Shown here: piece by piece, positions 34,521-44,187 of the stretch | Position numbering within the stretch: the stretch's first letter is position 1 | Layout: every line of letters begins with the position of its first letter | NCBI GenBank assembly: GCA_044432745.1 | Contig: JAWXUH010000002.1 | Span: 139,241-203,240, forward strand | Source of the DNA: CAKOSP01 sp044432745 | GTDB lineage: Bacteria; Bacillota_I; Bacilli_A; RF39; UBA660 | Length of the DNA stretch: 64,000 nt | Direction: 5' to 3' | Notes under the pieces: generated by a model | What the model saw: only the letters and a program-made list of their open reading frames with translations | Told to the model about the DNA's origin: nothing | Database searches by the model: none | Program-made: the position numbers and the translations under genes

Positions 34521-36602
34521 ATGAATAGGAAAGTAACAGTATCAAATTCTAAATTTATGTTCTTTATTATAACTCTTGTTATAATAGGAGCATCGGTAAA
34601 ACTAGGTTTCGTTGCACTAGAAACTACAGTAGATGGTGTTAATATTAAAGCTTACGCCGAGTCGAGAAATACTTCTACAACGACTTTACTAGCATCTAGA
34701 GGTGATATACTTGATATATACGGGTCTGCTTTAGCGCAAACTGTTAATTCTTATACATTAATTGCATATTTAAGTGAGGGTAGAACTACTAGTGAGAGCA
34801 ACATTAGACATGTTGTGGATATTGAAGGTACTGCTAAGGCTTTAGCTGAAACTTTGGATCTTGACTATAAATATTTAGTAGAGCAACTTTCTAAAGATAA
34901 GTATCAAGTTGAAATTATGAGAGATTTAACAGAGCTTACTAAAAGTAAAATTGATGCTTTAGAACTTGATGGTATAGGTTATTCAGAATCTAATACTAGA
35001 TATTATCCAAATGGTACATTTGTATCCTATTTAATAGGTTATGCTAAAAAAGGTGATGATGAAAAGATTGTTGGTGAACTTGGAATAGAAGGTTACTACA
35101 ATTCACTTTTAACTGGTTCAGATGGTAGTACTACGTATCAAAAGGATGCTCATGGTTATACCATTCCAAATGCTCCAGTTTATACTGAAGAACCTGAAGA
35201 TGGTGCTGATATATATTTAACTATTGATAGTAATATTCAGCTTATCTTAGAAAACGCTATTAAAAAAATAAATGATGTTGAACATGAGTGGGGAATTATT
35301 ACAGTTATGGACGCTAATACAGGTGCAATTGTAGGTAGTGCTTCAAGTCCTTCTTTTAATCCTAATGATTTAAATACTATTCGAGATAATTATCTAAATC
35401 CTTTAGTTAGTTATCAATTTGAACCTGGTTCAACAATGAAAACATTTTCTTTTGCTGCTGCAATTGAAGAAGGTCTATATGATGGAAATGCTAAATTTTC
35501 ATCTGGTAGCATCGTAGTAGGAGATGCTACTATTAAGGATTATAATAAAGTAGGTTGGGGTAATATTACATACGATGTTGGTTATGCTTATTCATCAAAC
35601 GTTGCTACTACTAAAATAGCACTTGATCTTGGTGTAGGTAAACTTACTGATTATTATACTGATCTTGGTTTTAGTAAAAAAACTGGTATAGAACTAAGTA
35701 ATGAATACGCAGGTTACATGAATATGAAATATAGTGTAGAACTAGCAAACGCTGCATTTGGACAAGGTATTAGTGTAACTCCAATTCAAATGCTTCAGGC
35801 ATATACTACAATGACTAATAATGGTGTTATGCTTCAACCTTATATCGTTGATAAAATCGTTTCACAAACAGGAGATGTTATTTATCAAAGTGAAGTTACA
35901 GAAGTTAAAGAAGTATTTTCTCCAGAAACAGTTGATTATATGCATAAGCTTATGACTATGGCTGTTTATGAAGGTACTAATTCTTATTATATACCAAGTA
36001 ATGTAGATATTATGGGTAAAACTGGAACTGCTCAAATAGCATCAGGTGGAGCGTATCTATCTGGTACATATGATTATATAAGATCATTTGCTGCTATCTT
36101 TCCAACTGAAGAACCTAAATATATTTATTATATAATAACTTCAAAATATGAAGATAGCGTTTCTAAATTTGCAGAAGTATCTACAGCTGCAATAGAAGAA
36201 ATAGCAAGTTATGCTAACATAACTAATCATGAAAATGAATATATTGTTAATGAAGGGTTTATTCTTGATAATTATATAAGTAAAAAAACTGAAGAAGTTA
36301 TTGAGAATTTTGATGAAAAAAACATGAATGTTCAAGTAATAGGAAATGGTAATTATATTATAGATCAATTTCCTAATAAAAAATCTGTAGTGTTTGAAGA
36401 TGATATAGTCTTCTTGCTTACTAATGATACTAAATTTACTATGCCAGATATTACTGGTTATAGTTCTTCAGATTTAAAGACTTTTTGTACTATGGTTAAT
36501 TTAGAATGTAATATTAACGGAACAGGTTATGTTACTAAACAAAGTATAAAAGTAGGAACTACATTAAAAAATACACATGTTTTAGAAGTAACATTAAAGT
36601 GA
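34521..36602 (+). CDS. Class B penicillin-binding protein with PASTA domain (FtsI/SpoVD type)
   Basis: The transpeptidase cross-links septal or spore peptidoglycan. I start it at ATG 34521, two bases after the ftsL stop; an in-frame GTG at 34512 is inside ftsL. An N-terminal membrane anchor is followed by a dimerisation domain (ASRGDILDIYGSALAQT) and the transpeptidase: SxxK in EPGSTMKTF, SSN in AYSSNVATT and KTG in GKTGTAQ. One C-terminal PASTA domain (FTMPDITGYSSSDLKTFC) is clear and a degenerate one may precede it. PBP2b/FtsI and SpoVD are both possible. Confidence 0.9.
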   Translation: MNRKVTVSNSKFMFFIITLVIIGASVKLGFVALETTVDGVNIKAYAESRNTSTTTLLASRGDILDIYGSALAQTVNSYTLIAYLSEGRTTSESNIRHVVDIEGTAKALAETLDLDYKYLVEQLSKDKYQVEIMRDLTELTKSKIDALELDGIGYSESNTRYYPNGTFVSYLIGYAKKGDDEKIVGELGIEGYYNSLLTGSDGSTTYQKDAHGYTIPNAPVYTEEPEDGADIYLTIDSNIQLILENAIKKINDVEHEWGIITVMDANTGAIVGSASSPSFNPNDLNTIRDNYLNPLVSYQFEPGSTMKTFSFAAAIEEGLYDGNAKFSSGSIVVGDATIKDYNKVGWGNITYDVGYAYSSNVATTKIALDLGVGKLTDYYTDLGFSKKTGIELSNEYAGYMNMKYSVELANAAFGQGISVTPIQMLQAYTTMTNNGVMLQPYIVDKIVSQTGDVIYQSEVTEVKEVFSPETVDYMHKLMTMAVYEGTNSYYIPSNVDIMGKTGTAQIASGGAYLSGTYDYIRSFAAIFPTEEPKYIYYIITSKYEDSVSKFAEVSTAAIEEIASYANITNHENEYIVNEGFILDNYISKKTEEVIENFDEKNMNVQVIGNGNYIIDQFPNKKSVVFEDDIVFLLTNDTKFTMPDITGYSSSDLKTFCTMVNLECNINGTGYVTKQSIKVGTTLKNTHVLEVTLK

Positions 36603-36607
36603 TATAA

Positions 36608-37105
36608 ATGATTGATAATTTAATAATAGAAAAAATTTTACTAATACAAAATGATATATTTTTTAATATCTTAAATTTTTTTACTACCATAGGATCTAAC
36701 TATGGTATTTTTTTTATTGTATTTATATATGTATTGTTTTCAAAAGATTTAAATAAATATATTTTTTCACATCATACATTAATAATCATACTCCTTAATA
36801 ATTTTCTTAAATTTATTTTTCATAGAGATAGACCATCAACTATGTTAATAGATGCTCCTTATTATTCTTTTCCAAGTGGACACGCCATGATTAGTACATT
36901 TGTATTTGGTTATTTTATTTATCAAGTTAGAAAAAATTTAAATATTAAAAATAAAAAACTATATTTATTTATATTATACATAACATTATTTTTAATATGC
37001 TTTAGTAGAATATATTTTATGGTACATTATTTTACTGATGTAATAGTAGGTTTTTTAATATCATATTTATATTTAAAACTATTCATTTCTAAAATTTGTG
37101 AATAA
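36608..37105 (+). CDS. PAP2-family lipid phosphatase
   Basis: The 165-aa membrane phosphatase has all three acid-phosphatase motifs: LKFIFHRDRP, YYSFPSGHAM and SRIYFMVHYFTDV. Such enzymes remove phosphate from undecaprenyl diphosphate or phosphatidic/phosphatidylglycerol phosphate. Its position 5 bp behind a cell-wall transpeptidase gene suggests recycling of undecaprenyl diphosphate, the lipid carrier. This is an inference from context. Confidence 0.88.
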   Translation: MIDNLIIEKILLIQNDIFFNILNFFTTIGSNYGIFFIVFIYVLFSKDLNKYIFSHHTLIIILLNNFLKFIFHRDRPSTMLIDAPYYSFPSGHAMISTFVFGYFIYQVRKNLNIKNKKLYLFILYITLFLICFSRIYFMVHYFTDVIVGFLISYLYLKLFISKICE

Positions 37106-37164
37106 TTATTAATTTAATTTTTTTTTTAACTGTTTGGTGTTATAATGTTTTAAAGAGGTATTTT

Positions 37165-39339
37165 ATGTCTAATATTACAGGTAAATTGAAAACTATAATC
37201 TTTCATAACGCTGAAAATGGTTACTTAGTAGCACTTTTTAGAGTTCACAAAGAAAACGATAAAGAAAGTCATACTATTACAATAAAAGGTAATATGCCTA
37301 TTATAATAAATGATGTTACACTTGTTTTAACTGGTGATATGGAATTTGATCAAAAGTATAAAAAAGACCAATTTGTTTTTACAGCGTATGAAAAAATAAT
37401 GCCTACCGATAAAGAGAATATCATGGAGTTTTTAAAATCTTCTTTAGTAAATGGTTGTGGTAAGAAAACAGCAGAGAAGTTAGTTGAAGCTTATAAAGAA
37501 GATACTTTAGAAGTTATTAAAGATTTACAAAAGATTTTAGATTTAGGAATTAGTGAAAAAACTGCTCTTAAAATCAATTCATCTATAATTAATTTTTCTA
37601 AATCATCTGAAGATATATTAGAACTACAAAAGATGAACTTTACCATAGAAGAAGCTTCTAAAATATACAATGAATATAATCAAGGTACAATGGATGTAGT
37701 TAAGAATCATTTTTATAAGTTAAGATCTATAATAAATTTTAGAAAACTTGATAGTATTTATTTAGCAAATAACGATTTTGACAGTGATGAAAGAGTCGTT
37801 GCTTGTATGCTTGAAATTATGACTATGCTTAGTGATGGAGATGGTCATACTTTTTATACTAAAGATATGATTAGTAGTGGTCTTAGAAGTATATTTAGTA
37901 TATATATGGATTTAGATAGAGAAGATGAATTTTATGATACTTTAAAGGATAGTGAATATATAGTAATGCTTGAAGATAAGATATTCTTATCTGAGTACTT
38001 TGAAGCAGAAATGGTAATTGCAGAGAAGTTAAAAAATATAGGTAATAAAAAAGTTGTTCCTTTGAAAAATTCTGATGACAAAATATTAAAACTTCAAGAT
38101 AAATTAAATATTGAGTATCACTATAAACAAAAAGAAGCTATATGTAGTGCAATGAATAAAAATGTGACTATCATATCTGGTGGACCTGGAACAGGAAAAA
38201 CTACTATATTAAATTCTATTGTAAAATTATATATAGAAGAAAATAAAATATCTAATTCTCAAATACCAGCTAAAATAGCTTTACTTGCACCAACTGGTAG
38301 GGCAAGTAAAAAGATGAGTATGGCTACTGGGTTGTCAGCTTGCACGATACATAGATTTTTAAAGTGGAATAAAAGTGATGATACTTTTGAATATAATGAA
38401 AATAATAAATTGTGTCACGAATTTATAGTAATAGATGAATGTTCTATGATTGATGTTAAATTATTTGCATCATTACTTAGTGCACTTCAAAACAACGTTA
38501 AATTAATTTTAGTAGGTGATTCTCAGCAGCTTCCTTCAGTCGGAGCAGGTTTAGTATTTGATTCTTTAATAGAATCAGATTTATTTAATTATACTTCTTT
38601 AACAAGGATATATAGACAAAGTGATAATTCTTATATACCTGATTTAGCTCAAAGTATTAAAGATGAAGAGTTAACAGAATCTTTTTTAGAAAAGAAAGAT
38701 GATTATAACTTTCTTAAAGTTGATTCTGATAATATACTTCATATTATAACTCAAGCAATATTTAGTGCAAAATCAAAAGGTATTAATGAACAAGATTTAC
38801 AAATACTTGCTCCTGTATATAAAGGAAGAAATGGTATAGATTCTCTTAATGCAGCACTTAGAAATACTTTTAATCCTAATAATTTTGAAAAGAAAGAAGT
38901 TATATATAATAATATTATATATAGAGAAAATGATAAAATACTTCAACTTACTAATGATGTTGAAAAAAATATATTTAATGGAGACATAGGTTTTATATAT
39001 AAAATAAATAATGATAAAAATAAAATAACTTTAACTATAAAGTTTGATGATCAATTTGTTACAGTAGAAAAACCTTATTTAAAAAATATGACACATGCTT
39101 ATGTTATATCTATTCATAAATCTCAAGGTTCTGAATATGAACATGTTATTATGCCAATAGCAAAAGAATATTATAATATGATGTATAATAAACTTTTATA
39201 TACTGGTGTAAGTAGAGCTAAGAAGACATTAACTCTTGTAGGAGATCCATATGTTTTTAGTCAAGGTGTTAGAAATAATAAAAGTAAAGAAAGAAAAACA
39301 GATTTGAAAACTAAATTAATTAGTATGATTCTTGAGTAA
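37165..39339 (+). CDS. recD2: RecD2-type DNA helicase
   Basis: The 724-aa superfamily 1B helicase is not part of a RecBCD complex. An N-terminal OB-like region (GKLKTIIFHNAENGYLVALFRV) and helix-hairpin-helix-like repeats (LVNGCGKKTAEKLVEAY) are followed by the motor: GGPGTGKTT, LAPTGRASKKM, VIDECSMID, LVGDSQQLPSVGAG, TRIYRQ and AYVISIHKSQGSEYEHVI, then TGVSRAKKTLTLVGD. A TATAAT box and AGAGGT precede the ATG. Confidence 0.94.
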   Translation: MSNITGKLKTIIFHNAENGYLVALFRVHKENDKESHTITIKGNMPIIINDVTLVLTGDMEFDQKYKKDQFVFTAYEKIMPTDKENIMEFLKSSLVNGCGKKTAEKLVEAYKEDTLEVIKDLQKILDLGISEKTALKINSSIINFSKSSEDILELQKMNFTIEEASKIYNEYNQGTMDVVKNHFYKLRSIINFRKLDSIYLANNDFDSDERVVACMLEIMTMLSDGDGHTFYTKDMISSGLRSIFSIYMDLDREDEFYDTLKDSEYIVMLEDKIFLSEYFEAEMVIAEKLKNIGNKKVVPLKNSDDKILKLQDKLNIEYHYKQKEAICSAMNKNVTIISGGPGTGKTTILNSIVKLYIEENKISNSQIPAKIALLAPTGRASKKMSMATGLSACTIHRFLKWNKSDDTFEYNENNKLCHEFIVIDECSMIDVKLFASLLSALQNNVKLILVGDSQQLPSVGAGLVFDSLIESDLFNYTSLTRIYRQSDNSYIPDLAQSIKDEELTESFLEKKDDYNFLKVDSDNILHIITQAIFSAKSKGINEQDLQILAPVYKGRNGIDSLNAALRNTFNPNNFEKKEVIYNNIIYRENDKILQLTNDVEKNIFNGDIGFIYKINNDKNKITLTIKFDDQFVTVEKPYLKNMTHAYVISIHKSQGSEYEHVIMPIAKEYYNMMYNKLLYTGVSRAKKTLTLVGDPYVFSQGVRNNKSKERKTDLKTKLISMILE

Positions 39340-39371
39340 TAGTAAATAATATTACTGAGGAGTGATTAATA

Positions 39372-39533
39372 ATGAAAATGAAAAAGAAAACAATGGTTTA
39401 TACAGGAGCAGCACTAAGTGCACTTGCTGGTACTACTGCACTTGTTATGATGAATCAAAAAACGAGAAAAAGAGCAGAGCAAATGATAGATTTTGCTATA
39501 GAAGAAACAAAAAATTATTTTGAAGAAATGTAA
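39372..39533 (+). CDS. Small membrane protein, 53 aa
   Basis: The gene begins MKMKKKTMVYTGAALSALAG and continues TTALVMMNQKTRKRAEQM, then a charged helix ending EETKNYFEEM. One short membrane helix (about residues 8-26) is followed by an amphipathic tail, a layout like YtxH-type proteins. GAGGAGTG precedes the ATG. It lies between recD2 and nfo; function unknown. Confidence 0.65.
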   Translation: MKMKKKTMVYTGAALSALAGTTALVMMNQKTRKRAEQMIDFAIEETKNYFEEM

Positions 39534-39577
39534 TAATTTCTTTTTTTATGTTACAATATATTAAAGGTGGTATTTTT

Positions 39578-40450
39578 ATGATTATAGGTTCACATGTTAG
39601 CTTTTCTAAACAAGGATTAGTTGGTGCAGTAAACGAAGTTCTTTCTTATGGAGGAAATGCTTTTATGTTTTATACTGGAGCACCACAAAATACTATTAGA
39701 AAAGACATAGATACAAACAATGTTATGGAAGCACATGAAATTTTCAAAAAGAATAATATTTCTATTGATTCAATTATTGTTCACGCTCCATACATTATTA
39801 ATCTTGCGACTTCTAAAGAAGAGCAAAGAGAATTTTCAGTGAATTTTTTGAAAAACGAAATTGAAAGATGTAAAATTTTGGGTGTTAAATATGTTGTTCT
39901 TCATCCAGGTAATGCAGTTGGTATTACTAAAGAAGATGGAATATCTAATTTGATCGATTCATTAAAAAAAATAGCAGATGAAGATGTATGTGTAACTATT
40001 GAAACTATGGCAGGTAAAGGTACTGAACTTTGTTCTAATATAGATGAACTTTCATTTGTTCTTGATAGTGTAAAAGATCTTAATTTTGGTGTAACTTTAG
40101 ATACATGTCATTTAAATGATTCTGGTGTTGATATTTCTAAATTTGATGAATACTTAGATGAATTTGATAAAAAAATAGGTATTGATAAAATTAAATGTAT
40201 TCATTTAAATGATTCTAAAAATGAACTAGGTCTTAAAAAAGATAGACATGAAAACATAGGGTTTGGAACTATAGGATATGATAGTTTGCTAAATGTTGCA
40301 TATAACGATAAATTAAAAAATGTTCCTAAGATTTTAGAAACACCGTACATTAAAGAAGGTAAATCTTCTTTTGCGCCATATAAACATGAAATAGAAATGT
40401 TAAGAAAAAAAGAATTTAATAATAATCTTATAGAAGATATATTAAATTAA
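39578..40450 (+). CDS. nfo: Endonuclease IV (AP endonuclease)
   Basis: The base-excision repair enzyme cuts DNA at abasic sites. The product is about 290 aa, starting at ATG 39578 after AAAGGTGG. Zinc-site segments are GSHVSF at the start, IVHAPYIINLA, VLHPGNAVG, VTIETMAG, VTLDTCHLNDSG, CIHLNDSKNELG..KDRHENIG and KILETP. The first membrane-like residues of a longer frame (from 39548) are not needed. A DUF2624 gene lies nearby on the other strand, echoing yqfS-yqfT of Bacillus. Confidence 0.95.
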   Translation: MIIGSHVSFSKQGLVGAVNEVLSYGGNAFMFYTGAPQNTIRKDIDTNNVMEAHEIFKKNNISIDSIIVHAPYIINLATSKEEQREFSVNFLKNEIERCKILGVKYVVLHPGNAVGITKEDGISNLIDSLKKIADEDVCVTIETMAGKGTELCSNIDELSFVLDSVKDLNFGVTLDTCHLNDSGVDISKFDEYLDEFDKKIGIDKIKCIHLNDSKNELGLKKDRHENIGFGTIGYDSLLNVAYNDKLKNVPKILETPYIKEGKSSFAPYKHEIEMLRKKEFNNNLIEDILN

Positions 40451-40458
40451 TTTTTTTG

Positions 40459-40487
40459 TTGAGGGCTTTTAAAATATTTGATATAAT
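40459..40487 (+). promoter_or_regulatory. Sigma-A promoter
   Basis: TTGAGG (40459-40464), a 17-bp spacer and a perfect TATAAT (40482-40487), followed by AGAAGTGGG before the start at 40511. Confidence 0.8.
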
Positions 40488-40510
40488 GATTTAAGAAGTG
40501 GGTATACAAT

Positions 40511-41674
40511 ATGAAAAAAATTTTAAAAAATATAGTGATATTTTTAACTTTATTTACATTTATAAACGTTAATGATATTTATGCAAGTAGTAACTTTTAT
40601 ACTTGTACTTATAAAAGTGTTAAAATAGAAAAACAATTTACAGAAAATTTTGGTTCTTTAACAGGTAATCAATATTTAGATTTAGAAATTACTTTAAGTA
40701 AAATAGATTCTACTTATTTTAAAGTAAAGGCAATAGGTAGTTACAATGCATCTTTGCAACCATATGCAGACATTGTAAATAATACTACTTTTGCAAATAA
40801 TACCTATACTTATGATTCTTCTGATCAGGACTATAAACTTACTATTAATTACTTTCCTGTAGGAGACGTTGGAGAGTGTGGAAAGATTAGTTCTGATTTC
40901 ACAAAAGGCGCAGGTGTTTACTCTGACGTAATTATGTGGCAATTAGGTGATTGTTATAAAACAGGAACAGGATTTTGGTGTAGTGGTGATTATTCAGGTA
41001 CCTATGCAGATGTAGATAGTTCTGATGATAGTAATCAACTTAGTGACGATGTATATTTAGACTGTGGCACAATTGATATAAAGGGTGAAAGACCTTACTA
41101 TATTGTAAGAGAAAACAATTCTTATTACTACAAATTTTATGGCATTAATACTAAATTACCCTTAACTAGCAATAATCATTCTTGTCTTAGTTCAGCTAGT
41201 TTTAGATATTGTAGTGCTTCTGAGGCTAGTAATAATAAAGTAGCTATGCCAGAGGCAATAATTTATTCAAAAGACTCTTGTACTGATTATTATTGGCAAA
41301 CACTTGATTATATGAAATCTGGTTACTCATATGTAAATGATAGTGGTTTAGTATACGATTTTGATGAAAGAACTGGAAGTGTTGATGGTATATTAGGTGA
41401 TCCTGATGATCCTAATGATACTGCATATTATTTACAACTTGCCTTAAATATTATTAGATACGTAGCTATTGTAGCTCTTATAATTTTAACTATTACAGGA
41501 TATGTAAGTGCAGTTGCATCAAGTGATACTGATGCTGTTAAGAGACAAAATTCTATGTTTGTGAAAAGAATAATTTATGTAATAATTTTATTTCTTTTCC
41601 CAGTTCTTCTTGAATATATATTTAAATTAACTGGAATATATAGTTCTACAGATCCTTTACAAGGTATAAAATAA
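40511..41674 (+). CDS. Secreted Cys-rich protein with VirB2/Mbov_0395-like C-terminus
   Basis: The 387-aa product has a signal peptide (KNIVIFLTLFTFINVNDIYAS), a beta-rich extracytoplasmic region with about a dozen cysteines (for example FYTCTYKSV, LDCGTIDI, ASFRYCSASE), and a C-terminal pair of membrane helices: YYLQLALNIIRYVAIVALIILTITGYVSAV and FVKRIIYVIILFLFPVLLEYIF. Two helices with a short polar turn resemble the TrbC/VirB2-type pilin domain of Mbov_0395-like proteins. No secretion ATPase is encoded nearby. The role is unknown. Confidence 0.55.
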   Translation: MKKILKNIVIFLTLFTFINVNDIYASSNFYTCTYKSVKIEKQFTENFGSLTGNQYLDLEITLSKIDSTYFKVKAIGSYNASLQPYADIVNNTTFANNTYTYDSSDQDYKLTINYFPVGDVGECGKISSDFTKGAGVYSDVIMWQLGDCYKTGTGFWCSGDYSGTYADVDSSDDSNQLSDDVYLDCGTIDIKGERPYYIVRENNSYYYKFYGINTKLPLTSNNHSCLSSASFRYCSASEASNNKVAMPEAIIYSKDSCTDYYWQTLDYMKSGYSYVNDSGLVYDFDERTGSVDGILGDPDDPNDTAYYLQLALNIIRYVAIVALIILTITGYVSAVASSDTDAVKRQNSMFVKRIIYVIILFLFPVLLEYIFKLTGIYSSTDPLQGIK

Positions 41675-41675
41675 A

Positions 41676-41704
41676 AAAATTATCGTTTAGATAATTTTTT
41701 TATT
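41676..41704. terminator. Bidirectional intrinsic terminator
   Basis: AAATTATC and GATAATTT pair around GTTTA, flanked by A- and T-runs, between convergent genes. Confidence 0.75.
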
Positions 41705-41965
41705 TTATAAATATTTAGAGTATTTATTAAATAATTTTGCATATAGAATTTTTATTTTAATTAGATTTTCTTTACTATAATAATCTTTATAATTATCTAA
41801 ATTTAAAGATGAGGGATTATTTAAAAATATTTCCCAGTTCTTCTTTATAAATGTATAACTAAAATCTAATTCTTGATCAGATAAATCTATACCATTTTTA
41901 CTTGCTAAAGTGAACAAATCTTCCTTATTTAAATTATTTATATATTTCTCTATTATTTTAAACAT
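41705..41965 (-). CDS. DUF2624 (YqfT-like) protein
   Basis: The 86-aa product starts at ATG 41965, with AGGTGA upstream (an in-frame GTG at 41974 overlaps that site). It is helical: MFKIIEKYINNLNKEDLFTLASKNGIDLSDQELDF, and then helices ending in FNKYSKYL. This resembles the DUF2624 family, which is found beside nfo (yqfS) in Bacillus, as here on the opposite strand. No biochemical role is known. Confidence 0.6.
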   Translation of the reverse strand: MFKIIEKYINNLNKEDLFTLASKNGIDLSDQELDFSYTFIKKNWEIFLNNPSSLNLDNYKDYYSKENLIKIKILYAKLFNKYSKYL

Positions 41966-41982
41966 ATTTATCACCTAATGTA

Positions 41983-42012
41983 TTGTATGAATCTTTTTAA
42001 AAAAACTATACT
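41983..42012 (+). promoter_or_regulatory. Promoter giving a probable leaderless mRNA
   Basis: TTGTAT (41983-41988), an 18-bp spacer and TATACT (42007-42012) end only 6 bases before the ATG at 42019, and no ribosome binding site is present. Transcription would start at or next to the start codon. Confidence 0.55.
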
Positions 42013-42018
42013 AAAAAT

Positions 42019-43959
42019 ATGAAAAAAATTTATTTATTTGTTTTTTTAATCTTTATAGTAATATTCTTCCAAATTTTTTATATCAATGTATATAAAAATG
42101 ATTTTTATATAGAAGAATATAATTCGAAAATGCATAATTATGTATATGGAACTAGTGCTCCTCGTGGGCGTATTCTTGATATTAATGGTAATGTTCTAGT
42201 AGATAACAAAGAAGTCTATGTTATTAATTATGTTAAATCATCTGAAATTTTATCAGAAGATGAAATAAACATAGCATATAAACTTACTAATCTTTATGAT
42301 TTAAAGGAAAGTGCAACAGATAGTCAAGTTATAAATTTTTATTTACTTATAAATGGTTATAAAAATCTTCTTACCGAAGATGAACTTATTCTTCTTGATG
42401 AACGTAAAATTACTATAGTAGAGGCAAGGAGTATAGCATATGATAGAGTAGATTTATCTATATACGATGAACGTGATAAAAAAATGATATACTTCTTTTG
42501 GCTTATGAATAGTGGTTATAATTACGATAAGAAAGAAATTTTATTTAATATTTCTTATGAAGACTTTGCTCGCATATCAGAAGCATTATTACCTGGTATA
42601 CTTTGTGAAACTTCTTACGTTAGATATTATCCTTATAAAGATACATTAAGTAGTATCTTTGGCAGTGTAGGACCAATATATTCTGAAAACATAGATGATT
42701 ATCTTGAAAATGATTATCAAACTAATGATGTAGTTGGTAATAGTTATTTAGAATATACATACGAATCTATTTTAAGAGGAGAGAAGGCTATTTATAAAAT
42801 AGGTGATGATAACAATTTAATATTAATTAAAGAGGAAGTTCCAGGTTCTGATTTATATCTATCTATAGATATAGATGTTCAGTTAGAACTAGAATCTCTA
42901 GTTCAAAGTGGTATTGTTAATGCTAAAAATTATCCTAATACAAAATTTTTTACAGATGCCTATGCTGCAGTTTCAGATCCTATAACTGGTAAAATTATTG
43001 CTATGACAGGTCAACGTTTAATAGATAATTCAAAAGATTCTTCTTTTACAGATATAACAAGTGAAATAATAAATGCATCATATACAGTTGGTTCTACTAT
43101 AAAAGCAGCTAGTATTACAGTTGGTTATTTAAATGATTTGATTAATTATGATGAATATATACTTGATTCATGCGTGAAACTTTACTTAGTTCCAGAGAAA
43201 TGTTCTTGGAAAGAACTTGGTGAACTTAACGATGTTAGTGCTCTTAAATATAGTTCTAATTATTATCAATATTTAATAGCTATAAAACTAACTGGAAATA
43301 AATATTCTTATAACATGAGTATAAATGCTACTGAAAAACACTTTGATGAATATAGAAATACATTCTTAGATTTTGGTTTAGGTTCCTTAACTGGAATTGA
43401 CCTTCCAGGTGAAGGAACTGGCGTAACAGGTAATATCATAGCAGATGATTTACTTTTGAATCTTGCTATTGGTCAATACGATACTTATACTTTATTGCAA
43501 ATACTTCAATATATAAATACAGTATCTAATGATTATACTAGAGTAGAACTTAGTTTAGCAGATAGTGCTTATAATATAAACGGTGAAAAAGTATATGAAA
43601 AGACAAATGAAATTTTAAATACTATAGATATATCAAAAGAAGATTATAAACGTATTATTACAGGTTTATCTTCAGTTATAACTGGTGGAACAGGTTATGG
43701 ATACTTTGATTTTTCACATAAAGGAGCAGGTAAAACAGGTACAAGTGAGTCTTTTTTAGACACTAACAATGATGGCATATATGATACTAAAACATATACT
43801 AGAACTTTTGCAGGCTACGCTCCATATGATGATCCAAAATACTCCATAGCAATAATTACACCTCATATAGGGTATAGCGAAGGAGAAGAAGATGAGTACG
43901 TTTATAACATGTCTAGAGATATTTCTTTAAATATTATGAATTTTTTGTTTCAAAATTAA
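42019..43959 (+). CDS. Class B penicillin-binding protein (PBP2-like transpeptidase)
   Basis: The 646-aa membrane-anchored transpeptidase makes peptidoglycan crosslinks during elongation or division. An N-terminal helix (residues 3-24) is followed by the dimerisation domain with SAPRGRILDINGNVLVDN. The catalytic domain has VGSTIKAAS (SxxK), SSNYYQYLI (SxN) and GKTGTSES (KTG). No PASTA domain is present, in contrast to the paralogue at 34521-36602. The ATG has no visible ribosome binding site and sits right after a -10 box. Confidence 0.9.
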   Translation: MKKIYLFVFLIFIVIFFQIFYINVYKNDFYIEEYNSKMHNYVYGTSAPRGRILDINGNVLVDNKEVYVINYVKSSEILSEDEINIAYKLTNLYDLKESATDSQVINFYLLINGYKNLLTEDELILLDERKITIVEARSIAYDRVDLSIYDERDKKMIYFFWLMNSGYNYDKKEILFNISYEDFARISEALLPGILCETSYVRYYPYKDTLSSIFGSVGPIYSENIDDYLENDYQTNDVVGNSYLEYTYESILRGEKAIYKIGDDNNLILIKEEVPGSDLYLSIDIDVQLELESLVQSGIVNAKNYPNTKFFTDAYAAVSDPITGKIIAMTGQRLIDNSKDSSFTDITSEIINASYTVGSTIKAASITVGYLNDLINYDEYILDSCVKLYLVPEKCSWKELGELNDVSALKYSSNYYQYLIAIKLTGNKYSYNMSINATEKHFDEYRNTFLDFGLGSLTGIDLPGEGTGVTGNIIADDLLLNLAIGQYDTYTLLQILQYINTVSNDYTRVELSLADSAYNINGEKVYEKTNEILNTIDISKEDYKRIITGLSSVITGGTGYGYFDFSHKGAGKTGTSESFLDTNNDGIYDTKTYTRTFAGYAPYDDPKYSIAIITPHIGYSEGEEDEYVYNMSRDISLNIMNFLFQN

Positions 43960-44008
43960 TGATTATTTGATATAATATATTGGTAAACAAAGAAGGCGGG
44001 TGTAAAAC

Positions 44009-44173
44009 ATGGCTAAAAATGACGTTAGAAATGATGTAACAATGAGATGTACAGCATGTGGTTTTGAATTAAGACCAACTAGTAAAAACAGAAGAAATAC
44101 TACTGAACGTTTAGAAATTAAAAAATATTGTCCAAAATGTAAAAAAACTGTTGTAGCTAAAGAAAAAAAATAA
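44009..44173 (+). CDS. rpmG: 50S ribosomal protein L33
   Basis: The 54-aa product begins MAKNDVRNDVTMRCTACGFE and has a zinc-ribbon with the Cys pairs CTACG and CPKCK, then ends in TVVAKEKK. It is the Cys-containing form. AAGGCGGGTG lies before the ATG and efp follows after 14 bp. Confidence 0.93.
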   Translation: MAKNDVRNDVTMRCTACGFELRPTSKNRRNTTERLEIKKYCPKCKKTVVAKEKK

Positions 44174-44187
44174 GAAAGAGGTAGTTT

